Assembly: GCF_015356825.1 (NCBI RefSeq)
Contig: NZ_JAACYW010000036.1
Location: 1-60,880, forward strand
Direction of reading: 5' to 3'
DNA length: 60,880 nt
DNA from: Catenulispora rubra
GTDB lineage: Bacteria; Actinomycetota; Actinomycetes; Streptomycetales; Catenulisporaceae
Shown: positions 1 through 8,213 of the stretch, in pieces
Layout of the letters: each line of letters opens with the position of its first letter
Position numbering within the stretch: the first letter of the stretch is position 1
Program-made: the position numbers and the translations under genes
Notes under the pieces: model-generated
Seen by the model: only the letters and a program-made list of their open reading frames with translations
Database searches by the model: none
Told to the model about the DNA's origin: nothing

Positions 1-442
1 CGGTGGCGGTGGGCGCGCTGGTTCCGGTGGCGGTGGCCGATCCGGTTCCGGTGGCAGCGCCAGATTCGGCGGCGGTCGCGGTGGAGGTCCCGATTCCGGT
101 GGCCGGGCCAGATCCAGTGACAGCGCCGGTTCCGGTCCCGGTGGCTGCGCCGGATTCGGTGGCGGCGGCGGGGGCCGTCGCGGTGGCCGTGGCCGTCCCG
201 ATTCCTGCGGTTCCGCTCTCGCTCCTGGAGGCGGTCGCGACCACGTTCGCCGTGCCGGACCCGGACCCCGTCGCGTTCGCGCTCGCGGTCTCGGAACCGA
301 TCCCGGATCCGGCCGCCTTCTCGGCCCCAGCCCCCGCGCCGGCCTTGTGGAGCGCGGCGAGCAGGATGCTGACCACCAGCCCCGCTTCCAGTCCTTCGCG
401 CAAACCGATCAGCAGGTTCGGTGCAGCGTCAGCCCAAGTCAT
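1..442 (-). CDS. FTR1-family high-affinity iron permease, N-terminal part (cut by window edge)
   Basis: The gene reads leftward from ATG at 442 and runs off the left edge, so only about 147 residues are visible. It begins MTWADAAPNLLIGLREGLEA, and the REGLE motif in the first membrane helix is the iron-binding REXXE signature of FTR1/EfeU permeases, which import ferric iron across the cytoplasmic membrane. The first helix ends near residue 32 (LHKAG). After it come more than 100 residues of Gly/Ala/Thr/Ser repeats (TGTG, ATAT, SGSG types) where family members normally have a short loop. A DtxR-type iron box lies directly upstream, so iron repression is likely. A rightward ORF on the other strand of this stretch is the antisense of the repeats. 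The family call rests on the N-terminus only. Confidence 0.8.
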   Translation of the reverse strand, partial: MTWADAAPNLLIGLREGLEAGLVVSILLAALHKAGAGAGAEKAAGSGIGSETASANATGSGSGTANVVATASRSESGTAGIGTATATATAPAAATESGAATGTGTGAVTGSGPATGIGTSTATAAESGAATGTGSATATGTSAPTAT

Positions 443-448
443 GCGCAC

Positions 449-467
449 TAAGGTAAGGCATACCTAA
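449..467 (-). promoter_or_regulatory. DtxR/IdeR/DmdR-type iron box
   Basis: TAAGGTAAGGCATACCTAA matches the actinobacterial iron-box consensus TTAGGTTAGGCTAACCTAA at 15 of 19 positions. It ends 7 nt before the ATG of the iron permease. On the coding strand TACCTT is a plausible -10 hexamer 7 nt before the ATG, with TTGCGC 19 nt further upstream as a -35. The repressor would therefore cover the core promoter and the mRNA may be leaderless. Confidence 0.8.
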
Positions 468-618
468 TATTGTCGCGCAAGGGGGTGGCGTGCGGGAATC
501 CGCGATGCGTGTGGCGGGCTGGCGTCGGGGAGGCGTTTTCGCGTGATCCGTACAGGGATATTTCGGCTTCACGCCAGATCTTGCCCGGCGGGGACATGCC
601 TCGCGATACCGTCTGCCG

Positions 619-1662
619 GTGTCGATAACCGAGTCACCGCATCGCACGAAGATCTTCGTCGCCGCCGTCGCGGTCCTGCTCGCGGTCGCCGTGGGCGCTG
701 TGGTCGTGGCGTATCAGGGTCGGCCCACGGCGCGCGCCGGGGTGAAGGGGACTGTGGTTCTCGACCAGTCCAGCAGTCTGGACACCGGTTCGGGGTACCT
801 GCTGTACAAGACCACGGTCGCGGGTCCTGATTTCGGGACGCTGGCCGAGCTCAAGGTGTCGGGGAATTCGAGCACTGTCACGGGCGTCCCCACGTTGTCC
901 AACATCCAGTGCGATCGGTCTTACACCGCGGCCGGGGTGCTGCTGTGTCTGCGTGCTGATGAGAACTTGGTGCGTGTGGCGTCGGTCGAGGTCTATGACA
1001 AGACGCTGAAACTGGTCAAAAAGGTGAAGGCGGCCGGGATTCCGAACCGGGCGCGGTTGTCGGCCGACGGCCGGATGGCTGCGTGGACCACGTTCGTGGC
1101 CGGCGACGCGTACAACGGGCCCGCATTCTCGACCCGGACGTCCATGCTGGATCTGAAGACCGGGGTGCTGACCGATTCGTTGGAGTCTTTCGCGATCACG
1201 GTGCAGGGCAAGCCGTACAGCAACGTCGACGAGAACTTGTGGGGCATGACGTTCGCGGCGGATGACAACACGTTCTATGCGACGCTCGGTACCGGCGGTA
1301 GGACGTGGCTGGTGCGGGGGAACGTCGCGGCGCACACGCTGACGACAGTGATCGACAACGTCGAGTGCCCGTCGCTGTCTCCGGACGGGACGCGGATCGT
1401 GTTCAAGAAGCGGGTTTCGAGCGACGCGTGGAAGATGTGGCACCTGGAGGTGCTGGATCTGGCGACGATGAAGGAGACGCCGCTGGCGGAGCAGCGCAGT
1501 GTGGACGATCAGGCCGCCTGGCTGGACGATCACACGGTGATGTACGGGGTGCCGCAGAAGGCGGGGACCGGGTACGACGTGTGGTCCACGCCGGCGGACG
1601 GGTCGGGGACGCCGGTGTTGTTGGCGCCGAACGCTTTCTCGCCGTCGGTGACTTCGGGGTGA
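619..1662 (+). CDS. Membrane-anchored TolB/PD40-like beta-propeller protein
   Basis: The protein has 347 residues. A short cytoplasmic tail is followed by one membrane helix (about 11-31), then an extracellular domain with recurring propeller-blade motifs such as LSADGRMAAW and LSPDGTRIVF. This is typical of WD40-like/TolB C-terminal folds. No catalytic residues are evident, so it is probably a secreted or surface sensor or scaffold. The GTG at 619 has no Shine-Dalgarno. TACCGT at 607-612 lies 6 nt before it, which suggests a leaderless transcript. A perfect hairpin follows the gene. The exact function is unknown. Confidence 0.7.
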   Translation: MSITESPHRTKIFVAAVAVLLAVAVGAVVVAYQGRPTARAGVKGTVVLDQSSSLDTGSGYLLYKTTVAGPDFGTLAELKVSGNSSTVTGVPTLSNIQCDRSYTAAGVLLCLRADENLVRVASVEVYDKTLKLVKKVKAAGIPNRARLSADGRMAAWTTFVAGDAYNGPAFSTRTSMLDLKTGVLTDSLESFAITVQGKPYSNVDENLWGMTFAADDNTFYATLGTGGRTWLVRGNVAAHTLTTVIDNVECPSLSPDGTRIVFKKRVSSDAWKMWHLEVLDLATMKETPLAEQRSVDDQAAWLDDHTVMYGVPQKAGTGYDVWSTPADGSGTPVLLAPNAFSPSVTSG

Positions 1663-1691
1663 GGTTGCTGGCGTCGCTGATGTAGCCGAAA

Positions 1692-1716
1692 GGCCAGGGT
1701 CAAGGTGACCCTGGCC
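1692..1716. terminator. Bidirectional hairpin terminator
   Basis: GGCCAGGGTCA and TGACCCTGGCC form a perfect 11-bp stem with a 3-nt loop. It lies between the converging propeller protein and oxidoreductase genes. Confidence 0.7.
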
Positions 1717-1770
1717 GTCGAAGCGAGGCAATCAGTCGCGTCTAGTGCCTCGTGCCGCGTGTCTCGTGTC

Positions 1771-2379
1771 TCAGTTGGCCGCGGTGAACCGGCGGCGCCG
1801 GAAGGCCGGCTTCTCGATCTCGTCCAGCATCGCGACCGCGAAGTCCTCGGCGGAGATCTGGTCGCCGGCGGGGGAGTCGGTGCCGGTCTGGTAGGAGCCG
1901 GTGCGCTCGCCGGGCTGGACCACCGGGGCCGGGCTGAAGAACGTCCAGTCGGCGGTGTCGCCGAGGCCGCGGACGTACTCCAGGGCCTCGGCCGCGATGA
2001 GGGCTTCGGCCTTGTAGATCTCGGGGAACTCGGGGTCGTCGACCAGCCGGTGGCCGTTCACCAGCAGCGAGCCGGCGCCGCCGACGACGAGCAGGCGCGC
2101 GCTGCCGAGCGTCTCGGCCAGGGTGCGCAGCTCGGCGAGGAACTCGCGGCGGTCGCCGCCGGTGCGGCTGGGCCCGATCGCGGAGACGACGACGTCGGCG
2201 TCGGCGGCGACGCGCTTGGCGAGCTCGGCGTCACCGGCGTTGCCCTGCACCGCGCGCACGCCCTCGAGCAGCTCGCCGCCGGTGCGCGTGACGCCGGTGA
2301 CGTCGTGGCCGCGGGTCAGCGCCTCGGCCACCACCCGGCTGCCGATCATGCCGGTGGCCCCGTAGACGGCGATCTTCAT
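1771..2379 (-). CDS. NAD(P)H-binding atypical SDR / NmrA-like oxidoreductase
   Basis: This 202-residue protein begins MKIAVYGATGMIGSRVVAEA, with the GxTGxxG dinucleotide-binding motif of NAD(P)-binding Rossmann proteins related to NmrA, flavin reductases and NAD-dependent epimerases. The segment VVVSAIGPSR follows the second nucleotide-binding strand. It is divergent from an HxlR regulator across a 101-bp spacer holding an imperfect palindrome. This arrangement is common for an HxlR-controlled reductase induced by electrophiles or quinones. The substrate cannot be read from the sequence. Confidence 0.85.
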   Translation of the reverse strand: MKIAVYGATGMIGSRVVAEALTRGHDVTGVTRTGGELLEGVRAVQGNAGDAELAKRVAADADVVVSAIGPSRTGGDRREFLAELRTLAETLGSARLLVVGGAGSLLVNGHRLVDDPEFPEIYKAEALIAAEALEYVRGLGDTADWTFFSPAPVVQPGERTGSYQTGTDSPAGDQISAEDFAVAMLDEIEKPAFRRRRFTAAN

Positions 2380-2435
2380 GGTCGTGTCTCCCTCACAGTG
2401 GCTCCAGCCGCGGGGTGCGCCTGGCTGCGTCAGAC

Positions 2436-2489
2436 AGTAACCATTGGTAACTGATTACTTCAACGTGCTATAAGTACCTCATGGTTACT
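2436..2489. promoter_or_regulatory. Operator and promoter between the oxidoreductase and hxlR-type genes
   Basis: AGTAACCATTGGTAACT (2436-2452) is an imperfect palindrome (14 of 17 symmetric), and a third half-site GGTTACT lies at 2483-2489 inside the regulator start. For the rightward gene, TTGGTA (2444-2449) and TATAAG (2469-2474) with a 19-nt spacer form a plausible promoter. The -10 ends 6 nt before the ATG at 2481, implying a leaderless mRNA with the operator over the -35. Confidence 0.55.
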
Positions 2490-2915
2490 ATTGCCGGACC
2501 AGCGCGACCACGCCTGGTCGACGAGCTCCGGCCCGCGCAGGAGGCGTCCGCGGACCGCGGCGACCTGTTCGACGCCGACTGCCCGACGCGCCAGATCCTG
2601 GACCGGATCGGCGACAAGTGGACGGTCCTGGTCGTCCTCCTGCTGTCCGACGGCCCGATGCGCTTCACCGAGCTGCGCGCCAACCTCGTCCGCGTCGCCC
2701 CGAAGGTCCTGACCCAATCCCTGCGCCGCATGGAACGCGACGGCCTGGTGACCCGCGAGATCTTCGCCGAAGTCCCGCCCCGCGTGGAGTACACCCTCAC
2801 CGACCTGGGGCACTCGCTCGCCGAGCCGATCGCCGTGATCGGGAACTGGGCCGAGGCGAACATGCCGCGGTTCACGGCTGCGCAGGCGGCTTACGACGCG
2901 GCGCACGGAGATTGA
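2481..2915 (+). CDS. HxlR-family winged-helix transcriptional regulator
   Basis: The protein has 144 residues and a complete HxlR domain: DCPTRQILDRIGDKWTVLVV, then RFTELRANL, APKVLTQSLRRMERDGLV and VEYTLTDLGHSL. The cysteine in the DCP motif is at the position that senses electrophiles or oxidants in several HxlR/YodB-type repressors. It is divergent from the NAD(P)H-binding oxidoreductase and probably controls that gene and itself through the intervening palindrome. No ribosome-binding site precedes the ATG, which fits a leaderless start. Confidence 0.9.
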   Translation: MVTIAGPARPRLVDELRPAQEASADRGDLFDADCPTRQILDRIGDKWTVLVVLLLSDGPMRFTELRANLVRVAPKVLTQSLRRMERDGLVTREIFAEVPPRVEYTLTDLGHSLAEPIAVIGNWAEANMPRFTAAQAAYDAAHGD

Positions 2916-3045
2916 TCGCGGCGAGGTGAGTGGTCGGCTTGCGGCGCGCTGGTTGATCGTCGCGAGTTCGATCGCGAGCGGATCTCATCTCGGGTCGCTG
3001 GCGTGCCGAAGACTGTTGCAGTGATCTGAGTCAGGCGACCGTGCC

Positions 3046-4086
3046 TCAGCCGCCCTTCGCCGCCACCAGCACCTGCATCACCGGCGCCGGCACCTCCCGG
3101 TCCGGCCCGGAATCCGCCCCGGCGAGCTTGCATCCGTTGAGCTCCACCACGCTCCAGTCGCCCGCGCCGGAGTTGGTGAACAGGACCGCGTACTCCGTCG
3201 CCGGGCTGGTGCAGTTCTTGGCGTTGGTGGCGGTGGGGGCGTTCGTCAGGCCGTCGTAGATGGTGGTGGCCGGGGTGCCGGTGATGATCGTGGCGGTCTC
3301 GAAGTCGCCGGCGGGTTTGGTCTTGTCGGTGGTGTCCGTGAGCTTGTAGTAGCAGACGCGGAAGGGCTTGCCGGCGTTCTGCCCCGCGAAGAACGGCCTG
3401 TTCGCCGCCGATCCGCTCAGCTGCGCGCCGACGAACGCCATCTCGGCGAACTGCTGCTCGCAGCCGCTCGCCTTCGCGCCGGGCGAGACCGTCTGGCGGA
3501 TCCGCTCGGTGGACGTGACCTTGGTCGGCACGGCCGCCAACACGGTCGCCAACACGGTCGTCACGTTGCGATCCGGCGCGGAGCACACGCCCCAGAACGG
3601 GATCTCGACGCGGTAGACCGTCCCGTCCGCGTCGATCAGCGCGAGCCACTGCGGGGTGTAGCCGATGGCGGCGCAGCTGTAGCTCCCACCCTGCGGAGTC
3701 GGCTCCGGGGGTCTGACGTAAGCGGCTCGCAAGGCACTGACAAACGCGTCCACCGAGCCCGTCGACCGCACCGTGTTGACCACTGAGAACTGTCCCTGGC
3801 CCGCGACGTCCTGGAAGTCCTGCACGCACTCCAGCAGCGAGACCGGATGCGCGGAGGCCGGAAGCGGGCCGATCTTCGGGGCGGGTCCCGTGTAGCCGGA
3901 CTTGATCTGCGCCACGTAGTCCGTGCAGTCGTTCTTCGTCGTCACCGGCGCGAACGTGTTGGACGTGCTCACCGTGCTCACCGCCAGGCCCGGACCGCTG
4001 CCCGAGCCGACCGGCCTGCTGGCGCACCCACTCACCACCAGCGCCGACACGACGACACCAACACCTGCCAGAACCGTCCGCCGCAT
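3046..4086 (-). CDS. Secreted lipoprotein of unknown function
   Basis: A start at 4086 gives 346 residues beginning MRRTVLAGVGVVVSALVVSG followed by CAS, a clear lipoprotein signal peptide and lipobox. The sequence upstream in the same frame lacks signal character, and TTAGGGGCGG provides a ribosome-binding site for this ATG. The mature part has several spaced cysteines (NDCTDY, LLECVQD, YSCAAIG, WGVCSAP, GCEQQF, RVCYYK, KNCTSP, NGCKLA), suggesting a disulfide-rich extracellular domain. I recognise no enzyme motif. It lies downstream of, and in the same direction as, the anti-sigma factor gene but 182 bp away. Confidence 0.7.
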   Translation of the reverse strand: MRRTVLAGVGVVVSALVVSGCASRPVGSGSGPGLAVSTVSTSNTFAPVTTKNDCTDYVAQIKSGYTGPAPKIGPLPASAHPVSLLECVQDFQDVAGQGQFSVVNTVRSTGSVDAFVSALRAAYVRPPEPTPQGGSYSCAAIGYTPQWLALIDADGTVYRVEIPFWGVCSAPDRNVTTVLATVLAAVPTKVTSTERIRQTVSPGAKASGCEQQFAEMAFVGAQLSGSAANRPFFAGQNAGKPFRVCYYKLTDTTDKTKPAGDFETATIITGTPATTIYDGLTNAPTATNAKNCTSPATEYAVLFTNSGAGDWSVVELNGCKLAGADSGPDREVPAPVMQVLVAAKGG

Positions 4087-4268
4087 GGCCGCCCCTAAGA
4101 AACCTGAACCCCCAAGAACTGGTGCCACTTCGACGCACCGCACCCGCCCACGGTTCCCCTCAATCCACAATCCACCCAACCAAAAACAGATCACAGTACT
4201 GAGATAGGCGACGGCGCCTGGCAACGAAGCCTGGCGAAACCACGTCCAGCCAGCCACCAGCCAAAGCA

Positions 4269-5027
4269 TCAAGCCGGCATCGGCAGCAACATGATCGGCG
4301 TGGTCGTCGGCTGCGCCGAACCCCCAGCCGGCTCCACCGTCAGCCCGATCGTCTGCGCGTCACCCAACCCGTGCGCCAGCACCGAGCCGGAAGCCTGCGC
4401 ACCGGCGGGCAACACCCCGCCGGACCGCGTCCCCGACGGCCCCATCATCCACAGCTGATAAGCCTTCCCCGGCTCCAACTTCGCCAGCCCGTTGATCGTG
4501 ATCGCCGCCTCGTCGCGCGACCGCGACACCAGCACCATCCCGGTCCCGCCGGTACTGACGTTCACGCTGTCGGCGTGGGCGTCCGGCGCCGACAGCAGCG
4601 TCGAGATCGCCGTGCTGCGCTGGTTCGCCTGGTCGATCTGGTTCTGCTGATCGCCGACCCGCACCCCCAGCACCGCGACCGCCACCGCAAGCCCGGTCGC
4701 CACGCCCCACCCCAGCGCCGTGAACCACCGACGCCGCGGCCGGGCGGCGGTCTGCCGAGCCGCGGCCGGGCGGTCGGCCGGACCGTGCGCGACCAGCGGC
4801 GGGATCTGCCGCGTCACCGCGATCTGCGCGTCCACCGCCGCCTTCAGCCGCGCCGGCGGCGTCTCGGCGGCGGCCGAGGCCAGCAGCGCCGCGGTCTCCT
4901 GCAGCTCGGCCACCTCCTGCACGCAGGTGGGGCACTGAGCCAGATGACGTTCGAAAGCCTCACGCTCGGCCGGCTCCAGCGCGTGGCACACATACGCTCC
5001 GGTGAGCGAGTGGACTTCCGGGTCCAT
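4269..5027 (-). CDS. rskA: Anti-sigma-K factor RskA
   Basis: The 252-residue protein has an N-terminal anti-sigma domain with the zinc-binding motif HLAQCPTC (HxxxCxxC), a Pro/Arg-rich linker, one membrane helix (WFTALGWGVATGLAVAVAVL) and an extracytoplasmic RskA domain ending in a KAYQLWMMGP segment typical of the family. It should hold SigK at the membrane until regulated proteolysis. ATG at 5036 overlaps the sigK stop as ATGA, but GGAGG touches that codon. GGAGG is 9 nt from the ATG at 5027, so I chose 5027. The two genes are co-transcribed and probably translationally coupled. Confidence 0.92.
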   Translation of the reverse strand: MDPEVHSLTGAYVCHALEPAEREAFERHLAQCPTCVQEVAELQETAALLASAAAETPPARLKAAVDAQIAVTRQIPPLVAHGPADRPAAARQTAARPRRRWFTALGWGVATGLAVAVAVLGVRVGDQQNQIDQANQRSTAISTLLSAPDAHADSVNVSTGGTGMVLVSRSRDEAAITINGLAKLEPGKAYQLWMMGPSGTRSGGVLPAGAQASGSVLAHGLGDAQTIGLTVEPAGGSAQPTTTPIMLLPMPA

Positions 5028-5032
5028 GGCGT

Positions 5033-5617
5033 TCATCCTCCCACCCCCAGGCAGTCGCGAAGCCGGGCCAGACCGTCGCGCAGACGGGTTTTCACAGTGC
5101 CGAGCGGGCTGTTCAACAGATGCGCCACCTGCGAGTACGTGTAGCCGCCGTAATACGCCAACGTCACCGACTGGCGTTGTAGTTCTGTAAGCCCCTCCAT
5201 ACATCGTCGGACGCGCTCCCGGTCCAGCCGCGCCTCCACCGCCTCGACCACCTGGTCGAACGGCGGCTCGACCATCAGCTCGGCGGCGCGTGCGTCGCGG
5301 CGGGCGGCGGCGTCGGCGGAGCGGACGCGGTCCACGGCGCGTGCGTGCGCCATGGTCAGCGCCCACGCCCGGACCGACCCGCGCTCCGGATCGAAGCGGC
5401 TGGCGGTGCGCCAGATCTCGACCAACACCTCCTGTGCCACCTCCTCGGCCTGCGCCGGATCGCGCACCACACGGCGCGCGACACCCAGAATCGGTGCGGC
5501 GAGCTGTTGGTAGACCGTGTCGAAGGCCTCGCGGTCGCCGAGGGCCACGCGGCGCAGCTGCGATTCCAGCGTCGTCTGCTCCTCCGGCGTGGACTTGGAG
5601 CCGGCACGTCCGAGCAT
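5033..5617 (-). CDS. sigK: ECF RNA polymerase sigma factor, SigK type
   Basis: The 194-residue protein has region 2 (AFDTVYQQLAAPILGVARRV, then EEVAQEVLVEIWRTA and WALTMAHARAVDRVRS) and region 4 (LTELQRQSVTLAYYGGYTYS, then LGTVKTRLRDGLARLR). The start at 5617 has GGAG 10 nt upstream; the longer frame upstream is antisense to the next gene. Pairing with RskA, and neighbours matching the mycobacterial SigK regulon (fasciclin lipoprotein, DUF1295, DUF1365, FAD oxidoreductase), identify it as SigK. A promoter of its own type precedes it, so autoregulation is likely. Confidence 0.93.
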   Translation of the reverse strand: MLGRAGSKSTPEEQTTLESQLRRVALGDREAFDTVYQQLAAPILGVARRVVRDPAQAEEVAQEVLVEIWRTASRFDPERGSVRAWALTMAHARAVDRVRSADAAARRDARAAELMVEPPFDQVVEAVEARLDRERVRRCMEGLTELQRQSVTLAYYGGYTYSQVAHLLNSPLGTVKTRLRDGLARLRDCLGVGG

Positions 5618-5696
5618 GGGCTGTCGTCTCCAGTTGTCGAAGTCGTCGGGGGCGCGGCGGCGCTCGGCCTGTCCCAATTCTCGCCTCACGACTGCT

Positions 5697-5723
5697 ATTC
5701 GGTGCCCAAGCCGTCCCGGATTG
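5697..5723 (-). promoter_or_regulatory. SigK-type promoter of the sigK-rskA operon
   Basis: Read leftward, -35 CAATCC (5723-5718), a 15-nt spacer and -10 CCGAAT (5702-5697) match the other four copies in the window exactly in both hexamers and spacing. The leader to the sigK ATG is about 75 nt. This is the autoregulatory promoter. Confidence 0.85.
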
Positions 5724-5743
5724 GTCCGGACGTGTCGGAAATC

Positions 5744-5770
5744 CAATCCGCGCGGCGTACCGCTCCGAAC
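5744..5770 (+). promoter_or_regulatory. SigK-type promoter of the molybdopterin oxidoreductase
   Basis: CAATCC (5744-5749), a 15-nt spacer and CCGAAC (5765-5770). The -10 ends 7 nt before the ATG at 5778, so the transcript would be leaderless. The spacer holds GCGG-N4-CCGC, which is shared with the photolyase promoter. The -35 elements of this promoter and the divergent sigK promoter are 20 bp apart. Confidence 0.82.
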
Positions 5771-5777
5771 GGCTGGC

Positions 5778-7466
5778 ATGAGGCGCTTCGGGAGGACGAC
5801 CGGCACGGCGGCGGCGGGGAAAGCGGGGAAGACGGGGACAGCGGCGCGAACGACGGCGCGAAAGACCGCCCAAAAGACCGCCCAAAAGCTGGTGCGAACG
5901 GCGGCCCGATCAGTGCCCGGAGCGGCGATCGGCCTGATCACAGCCGGACTCGCGGTCGGAGTCGGGGAGCTGGTCGCGGTCTGGTCCGGACCGCAGACGG
6001 CCCCGGCGATCGCGGTCGGCTCGGCGGCGATCGACCTCACGCCGACGCCGCTGAAGGAGTTCGCGATCCGGAACTTCGGCACCGACGACAAACTGTTCCT
6101 CCTCACCGGCATCTACACCACGCTCGCCCTGATCGCTCTGGCCGCCGGCATCCTCGCCCTGCGGCGCCTGGCCGTAGGCGTCGCGCTCGTCGCGGTGTTC
6201 GGAGCGGTCGGCGCCTGGGCCGCGCTGTCGCGTCCGACCTCGCGGACCGGCGACGTGTGGCCGTCGCTGCTCGGGGCCGCGGTGGCTGTGGCCGCGATGG
6301 TGCTGCTCGTACGCAGCTATCAGGCGGCGCGCGCCTCAGGCGAAGAAGAAGCTACGACTGAGCCGACCGCCACGCCCTCACGCCTCCCGCTCTGGGCTCA
6401 GAACCGCCGCGGATTCCTCGCGCTGGCCACCGGCACCGCCGGCGCGGCCGCCCTGAGCGGCCTGGTCGGACGCGTCGTGGTGGACCGCCGCTACAACGTC
6501 GCGCTGAAACGAGCCCGCGTGAAGATCCCCGCGCCGACCGTCCGCGCGGCCGCGATCCCGCCGGGCGCGCACCCGAACGTCGCCGGGCTCTCGGACTTCA
6601 TCACGCCGAACTCCGCGTTCTACCGCGTCGACACCGACCTGGTGCTGCCGCAGGTGGACCCGGACGCCTGGACCCTGCGGATCCACGGCATGGTCGACCA
6701 TCCGCTGGAGCTGACCTTCGCCGACCTGCTGGCCCGGCCGCTGATCGAACACGACCAGACCCTGTCCTGCGTCTCCAACGAGGTCGGCGGGCCCTATGTC
6801 GGCACCGCGCGCTGGATCGGCGCCGCCCTGGCCGACCTGCTGCGCGAGGCCGGCGTCCAGCGCGGCGCGGACCAGCTGGTCGGCCGCTCGATCGACGGCA
6901 TGACGATCGGCACGCCGGTCGAGTCAGTGCTCGACGGCCGCACCGGCCTGCTGGCCGTGGCGATGAACGGCGAGCCGCTGCCGATCGCCCACGGCTTCCC
7001 CTGCCGCATGCTCGTCCCCGGTTTCTTCGGCTACGTCTCGGCCACCAAATGGCTGGTCGATCTGGAGCTGACGACCTTCGCCGGCTACGACCCCTACTGG
7101 GTCCAGCGCGGCTGGTCGAAGATCGCGCCGGTGAAGACCGCGTCGCGCATCGACGTGCCCAAGCCGTTCGCGCGGGTCCCGTCCGGCCCGGTGACGGCCG
7201 CCGGCGTCGCGTGGGCCACGCACCGCGGCATCGACGCCGTCGAGGTCCGCTCCGACGGCGGTCCCTGGACGCTCGCACGCCTGGCGCAGGCCGACACCCC
7301 GGACACCTGGCGGCAGTGGACGTGCGACCTGAACCTGACCCCCGGGCTGCACAAGCTCGAAGTCCGCGCGACCGATGCGACGGGGGCCGCGCAGACCGAG
7401 CAACGCGCCGACACCTTTCCTAACGGTGCCACCGGCTGGCACTCGGTCGTGATCACTGCGATCTGA
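5778..7466 (+). CDS. Membrane molybdopterin-dependent oxidoreductase (sulfite oxidase/YedY superfamily)
   Basis: The 562-residue protein starts with an Arg/Lys/Thr/Ala-rich tail. Four membrane helices follow (about residues 47-70, 95-120, 127-146, 155-175), then RRGFLALATG leading into a fifth hydrophobic stretch. The rest is an extracytoplasmic molybdopterin domain with DPDAWTLRIHGMVDHPLELT and LSCVSNEVGGPYVGTARWIG, whose cysteine is the expected molybdenum ligand. A C-terminal dimerization-like domain follows. It probably oxidizes or reduces a small sulfur or sulfoxide substrate outside the membrane. The -10 of a SigK-type promoter fixes the start at 5778, because anything upstream would not be transcribed from it. 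Confidence 0.88.
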   Translation: MRRFGRTTGTAAAGKAGKTGTAARTTARKTAQKTAQKLVRTAARSVPGAAIGLITAGLAVGVGELVAVWSGPQTAPAIAVGSAAIDLTPTPLKEFAIRNFGTDDKLFLLTGIYTTLALIALAAGILALRRLAVGVALVAVFGAVGAWAALSRPTSRTGDVWPSLLGAAVAVAAMVLLVRSYQAARASGEEEATTEPTATPSRLPLWAQNRRGFLALATGTAGAAALSGLVGRVVVDRRYNVALKRARVKIPAPTVRAAAIPPGAHPNVAGLSDFITPNSAFYRVDTDLVLPQVDPDAWTLRIHGMVDHPLELTFADLLARPLIEHDQTLSCVSNEVGGPYVGTARWIGAALADLLREAGVQRGADQLVGRSIDGMTIGTPVESVLDGRTGLLAVAMNGEPLPIAHGFPCRMLVPGFFGYVSATKWLVDLELTTFAGYDPYWVQRGWSKIAPVKTASRIDVPKPFARVPSGPVTAAGVAWATHRGIDAVEVRSDGGPWTLARLAQADTPDTWRQWTCDLNLTPGLHKLEVRATDATGAAQTEQRADTFPNGATGWHSVVITAI

Positions 7467-7493
7467 CTCTCGGGAGTCACGAAAAAACGCGAC

Positions 7494-7520
7494 CAATCCG
7501 GATCGGTCCGAGCTCCGAAT
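7494..7520 (+). promoter_or_regulatory. SigK-type promoter of the fasciclin lipoprotein gene
   Basis: CAATCC (7494-7499), 15-nt spacer, CCGAAT (7515-7520). The leader is about 40 nt and carries AAGGAG at 7556-7561, 6 nt before the ATG. This is the classical position of the mpt83-type target in a SigK regulon. Confidence 0.87.
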
Positions 7521-7567
7521 ACCACTCGTCAACAGCACCCATACATCCCTGAATCAAGGAGCTGAAT

Positions 7568-8206
7568 ATGTTCTCCACCCGCAGCAAGACCGCAGCCGTT
7601 CTGTTGTGTTCGGCGGCAATCGCGGTAAGCGCGAGTGCGTGCAGCAGTAGTTCCAGCAAGCCGGCCGCCGCGGCGACATCGAGCACTTCGATGGCTGCTG
7701 CCAGCACGGGCTCTGCCGGCAGCGCCACCAGCGCCTCCGCGCCCTTCGGCTCGGCCTGCTCGGCGGTGCCCGCCACCGGCGCCGGCAGCTTCACCGGCAT
7801 GGCCACCGACCCGGTCGCCACCGCCGCCTCGCACAACCCGGTGCTCTCGACGCTGGTGACGGCGGTCCAGGCGGCGGGCCTGGTGGACACCCTGAACTCC
7901 GCGCAGGGCATCACGGTGTTCGCGCCGACCAACGACGCGTTCGCCAAGATCCCCGCCGACACGCTCAAGGCGGTGCTGGCCGACAAGACCAAGCTCACCA
8001 AGATCCTGACGTACCACGTCGTCTCCGGGAAGCTCTCGCCGGACCAGCTGGCCGGATCGCACGCCACGCTGGAGGGCGGGACGGTGAACGTCACCGGCTC
8101 GGGCCAGTCGTTCCAGGTCAACGGCGCCAACGTGGTCTGCGGGAACGTGCAGACCGCCAACGCGACGGTCTACATCGTCGACTCGGTGCTGATGCCGACC
8201 AGCTGA
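7568..8206 (+). CDS. Fasciclin (FAS1) domain surface lipoprotein, MPT83/MPT70-like
   Basis: The 212-residue protein has a lipoprotein signal peptide (lipobox near ASAC), a Ser/Ala/Thr-rich spacer to about residue 60 and one FAS1 domain. Family motifs are HNPVLSTLVTAVQAAGLVDT, ITVFAPTNDAFAKIP, LTYHVVSGKLS and VYIVDSVLMPTS. Two cysteines flank the domain start and one lies near the end, as in mycobacterial MPT70/MPT83, the best-known SigK targets. It is predicted to be an adhesion-type surface protein. The mature length and domain order match MPT83. Confidence 0.93.
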   Translation: MFSTRSKTAAVLLCSAAIAVSASACSSSSSKPAAAATSSTSMAAASTGSAGSATSASAPFGSACSAVPATGAGSFTGMATDPVATAASHNPVLSTLVTAVQAAGLVDTLNSAQGITVFAPTNDAFAKIPADTLKAVLADKTKLTKILTYHVVSGKLSPDQLAGSHATLEGGTVNVTGSGQSFQVNGANVVCGNVQTANATVYIVDSVLMPTS

Positions 8207-8213
8207 GGCTGCT

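Noticed and set aside
3..467. Rightward ORF of 154 residues rich in V/A/P repeats
   Set aside because: It is the antisense of the repetitive part of the leftward FTR1-type iron permease, which has the REGLE motif and an iron box.
5028..6112. Longer N-terminal versions of sigK and rskA in the same leftward frames
   Set aside because: The extra residues are Arg/Pro/Ala-rich antisense of neighbouring genes. Ribosome-binding sites and the SigK promoter at 5697-5723 support the shorter starts.
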